A DNA stretch of 6,462 bases from Alphaproteobacteria bacterium (GTDB taxonomy: Bacteria; Pseudomonadota; Alphaproteobacteria; JAGOMX01), in the NCBI GenBank assembly GCA_016742295.1, contig JACVCA010000077.1, forward strand, positions 1-6,462. The letters are read 5' to 3'. Below are positions 4,912 through 6,462 of this stretch, piece after piece (positions within the stretch are counted from its first letter, which is position 1; every line of letters starts with the position of its first letter). A program made the translations under genes and the position numbers. Below the pieces are notes generated by a model that saw only the letters and a program-made list of their open reading frames with translations, was not told the DNA's origin and did not search any database.

Positions 4912-6339
4912 TTATTTAAAAAAAACACTTTTTTTTCTTAAGGCATTCAGAAGTAAAATACCAGCCACAGATAAAGACAGGATGCTAAGCTTAGAGAAGA
5001 ATTGATAATAATTTCCTAAGTTATCTCCTATCCTTATATGCTGTGCACTTAAAGAAAAATTGGCGAGGATACCTGCAAGATAATGACCATATGAGATTGC
5101 CATTAACCATAAACTCATCATTAAACTAAGGTAACGGCTTGGTGCAAATTTGGAAATACTGGCGAACCCCACAGGTACAATAAAAAGTTCCCCAACGGTT
5201 TGAAAGAAAATAGCTATAAAAACCCAGATAATTGAAATGGGGATCGAACTTAGAGTTGATCCTAAACCCAGTACGCCAAAGCTTAAACTGATGAAGAAAA
5301 ACCCAATACCAAACTTCGTCAAGCCCTCTACCTTATTGTTGCTTTTAAAATAGGCCTTTGATAAATAAGGCATAAGCATCCCAAATATAAGGACCAGAAT
5401 AGGATCTAAGGAAAGTAAACTTGATGAAGGAATGGTAAATCCCAAAATTTGACGATCAACTACTCTATCAAAGAAAATCATGATTGAGCTTCCAGCTTGT
5501 TCAAATAAGGCGCAGAAAAATGCAAATAATATAATATATGGAACTATTTTAAGAAGCCCTATTTTTTCAAGAGCTGTGGATTTATAAAATATAGTGCAAA
5601 AACACATCAAACTTATTAAAATAATAATTCCCATCAACCCATTAAAACAATTACGGTACTTGAATAAAAAATAGAGAGCTACTATGCTTAGAACTAAAAT
5701 TACTGCTGCTTGCAATAATTTTTTAGCAGGAGTCGCCCTTTTTAGTATATTATGATGTTGCGTAGCTCTAAAAAGCAGATAGGTCGCGAGGACAAAACTC
5801 AGCACAATTATTAAAAATCCACTTATCCAACCATAATAGTGGCTTGCTAAACTACAAAAAATAGGGCCTATAAAGCTTCCTAGATTCATGGCTACGTAAA
5901 GAGTTGTAAAAGCACTATCTTTAAGAGCATCTTTTGGATCTTTAAACAGCAAAGATAAAAGAGTTGAAAGATTAGGCTTAAAGCACCCTGATCCTATACT
6001 TAAGAATGAAAGCGCTAAAAAAATATTTTTGTTCAATGGAAAAATAAGAAGGGCTACTCCAAGACTACTTAAAGTGCCTCCTATCAGAAGTGTGTTTCGA
6101 GGTCCAATGAGTTTATCAGCTAAAAATCCACCTAGTAATGCAGTAGCATAGGATAAGGTCATTAGGGTAGCAAAAATCTCAATCGCTGCATGCTCTTTTA
6201 AAGAATAAAAGTCAATTGTATGAAGGATAATCATAGACTTAAGACTATAAAAACCAAAGTTGAAGCAAGCTTGCGTCAAGAAAATTGACTTAGCTCCGTA
6301 AGGGTAATCCTGAAACACAGCAGGCTTTAAGATTGACAT
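4912..6339 (-). CDS. POT/PTR2-family MFS transporter, di/tripeptide type with altered ExxER motif
   Basis: This is a 475-residue polytopic inner-membrane protein with 12 or more hydrophobic helices, the right length for bacterial POT carriers. Family landmarks appear in order: GGFLAD near 70-75 (loop 2-3), CFKPNLST near 119-126 on helix 4, LYVAMNLGSFIGP near 147-159 (PTR2 signature), HYYGWISGF near 167-174. Later come LFEQAGSSIMIFFDRVVDR with LGFTIPSSSLLSLDP on helix 7 and loop, and TVGELFIVPVG near 381-391 on helix 10. POT carriers import di- and tripeptides or other substrates with protons. Unusually, the helix 1 ExxERFxYY motif reads QACFNFGFY (23-31), so both Glu and the Arg are gone while the aromatic frame remains. 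Coupling or substrate may therefore differ. Start ATG 6339 has AGGGAG at 6358-6353, 13 bases upstream, a long spacing. An A8-CAC-T8 tract (4918-4936) lies in the last codons. The neighbouring LysR gene probably regulates it. Confidence 0.88.
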   Translation of the reverse strand: MSILKPAVFQDYPYGAKSIFLTQACFNFGFYSLKSMIILHTIDFYSLKEHAAIEIFATLMTLSYATALLGGFLADKLIGPRNTLLIGGTLSSLGVALLIFPLNKNIFLALSFLSIGSGCFKPNLSTLLSLLFKDPKDALKDSAFTTLYVAMNLGSFIGPIFCSLASHYYGWISGFLIIVLSFVLATYLLFRATQHHNILKRATPAKKLLQAAVILVLSIVALYFLFKYRNCFNGLMGIIILISLMCFCTIFYKSTALEKIGLLKIVPYIILFAFFCALFEQAGSSIMIFFDRVVDRQILGFTIPSSSLLSLDPILVLIFGMLMPYLSKAYFKSNNKVEGLTKFGIGFFFISLSFGVLGLGSTLSSIPISIIWVFIAIFFQTVGELFIVPVGFASISKFAPSRYLSLMMSLWLMAISYGHYLAGILANFSLSAQHIRIGDNLGNYYQFFSKLSILSLSVAGILLLNALRKKSVFFK

Positions 6340-6358
6340 ATTTAATTAAATACTCCCT

Positions 6359-6379
6359 GAAATGAATTATAGTCATTTC
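6359..6379. promoter_or_regulatory. Inverted repeat overlapping the POT transporter promoter, probable LysR-type operator
   Basis: GAAATGA (6359-6365) and TCATTTC (6373-6379) form a perfect dyad with a seven-base spacer. The symmetric pair T6363 and A6375 gives a T-N11-A arrangement, the classical LysR-family box. The spacer contains the complement of the -10 box, so a bound protein would cover the promoter. The left arm is part of CTGAAATGAA, also found at 4564-4573 beside the lysR dyad. Which protein binds is inferred. Confidence 0.5.
6366..6371 (-). promoter_or_regulatory. -10 box of the POT transporter
   Basis: The minus strand reads a perfect TATAAT at 6371-6366. A start about seven bases later falls near 6359, leaving a leader of about 20 bases that still holds the AGGGAG ribosome-binding site. 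No good -35 is seen at 16-18 bases; TTGAAA is present but 23 bases away, which suggests dependence on an activator. Confidence 0.5.
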
Positions 6380-6407
6380 ATATTTGGTACATATTTTCAA
6401 CTAATTT

Positions 6408-6462
6408 GGAGGAGGTACGAAATTATTAATCCCCTCAATGAAACATATGTGCACTCGTGGAA
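6408..6462 (+). other. Strong ribosome-binding-site-like GGAGGAGG and possible gene start cut by the window edge
   Basis: GGAGGAGG (6408-6415) on the plus strand is the best Shine-Dalgarno match in the window. Six bases after it is ATT (6422), opening a frame that stays open to the edge. The first ATG (6438) opens another frame but is 22 bases away, too far for normal initiation. A divergent gene may begin here, with only about ten codons visible and no recognisable family. The minus-strand complement is CCTCCTCC, so the motif could instead belong to something on that strand. Confidence 0.25.

Noticed and set aside
4918..4936. A8-CAC-T8 palindrome at the end of the transporter gene as a terminator.
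   Set aside because: It is inside the coding sequence and the stem is only A-T pairs; it is more likely a chance homopolymer tract, though it could be prone to slippage.

Overview
The window is AT-rich, gene-dense bacterial DNA. A cytochrome c maturation system I gene pair (ccmA-ccmB), a DsbA-family oxidoreductase and an MsbA-related exporter point to a Gram-negative alphaproteobacterium. The low GC together with a POT-type peptide/nutrient importer would fit an intracellular lineage such as Holosporales or Rickettsiales. That placement is inference from gene content and composition; no rRNA or other phylogenetic marker is present.

Layout. Positions 1-2042 run on the plus strand: the C-terminal end of a DsbA-like thiol:disulfide protein, an AU-rich hairpin, then a full-length homodimer-type ABC exporter. 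This unit converges on ccmAB (minus strand, 3332 to 2044). The two stop codons are one base apart and share one stem-loop that can terminate transcription both ways. Upstream of ccmA, across 249 bases with little recognisable content, lies a LysR-family regulator (minus, 4454-3582). Upstream of that is a 457-base non-coding region, then a POT/PTR2-family transporter (minus, 6339-4912) with its promoter near the right edge.

The 457-base region (4455-4911) is the most unusual part. Its minus strand contains four consecutive stem-loops at 4783-4651. The last is a perfect 12-bp hairpin followed by seven T, a strong intrinsic terminator. One hairpin, with a perfect 9-bp stem, presents CCUCCC in its loop. 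The same hexamer recurs in the unpaired linker before the terminator. CCUCC is the anti-Shine-Dalgarno sequence, so this looks like a small RNA of roughly 160 nt able to pair with ribosome-binding sites. It resembles in principle the alphaproteobacterial sRNAs with CCUCCUCCC loops. Between it and the LysR gene is a 32-bp near-perfect dyad, a probable operator.

How the parts may work together (inference): the LysR regulator probably controls itself and the POT transporter. The two upstream regions share the 10-mer TTCATTTCAG in the same orientation, and in the transporter promoter this word forms half of a perfect inverted repeat that straddles the -10 box. The sRNA could add translational control, because the transporter's Shine-Dalgarno AGGGAG is complementary to CUCCCU in the sRNA. 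Two proteins carry changes at normally invariant sites: the transporter lacks the acidic and basic residues of the ExxER proton-coupling motif, and CcmA lacks the H-loop histidine.
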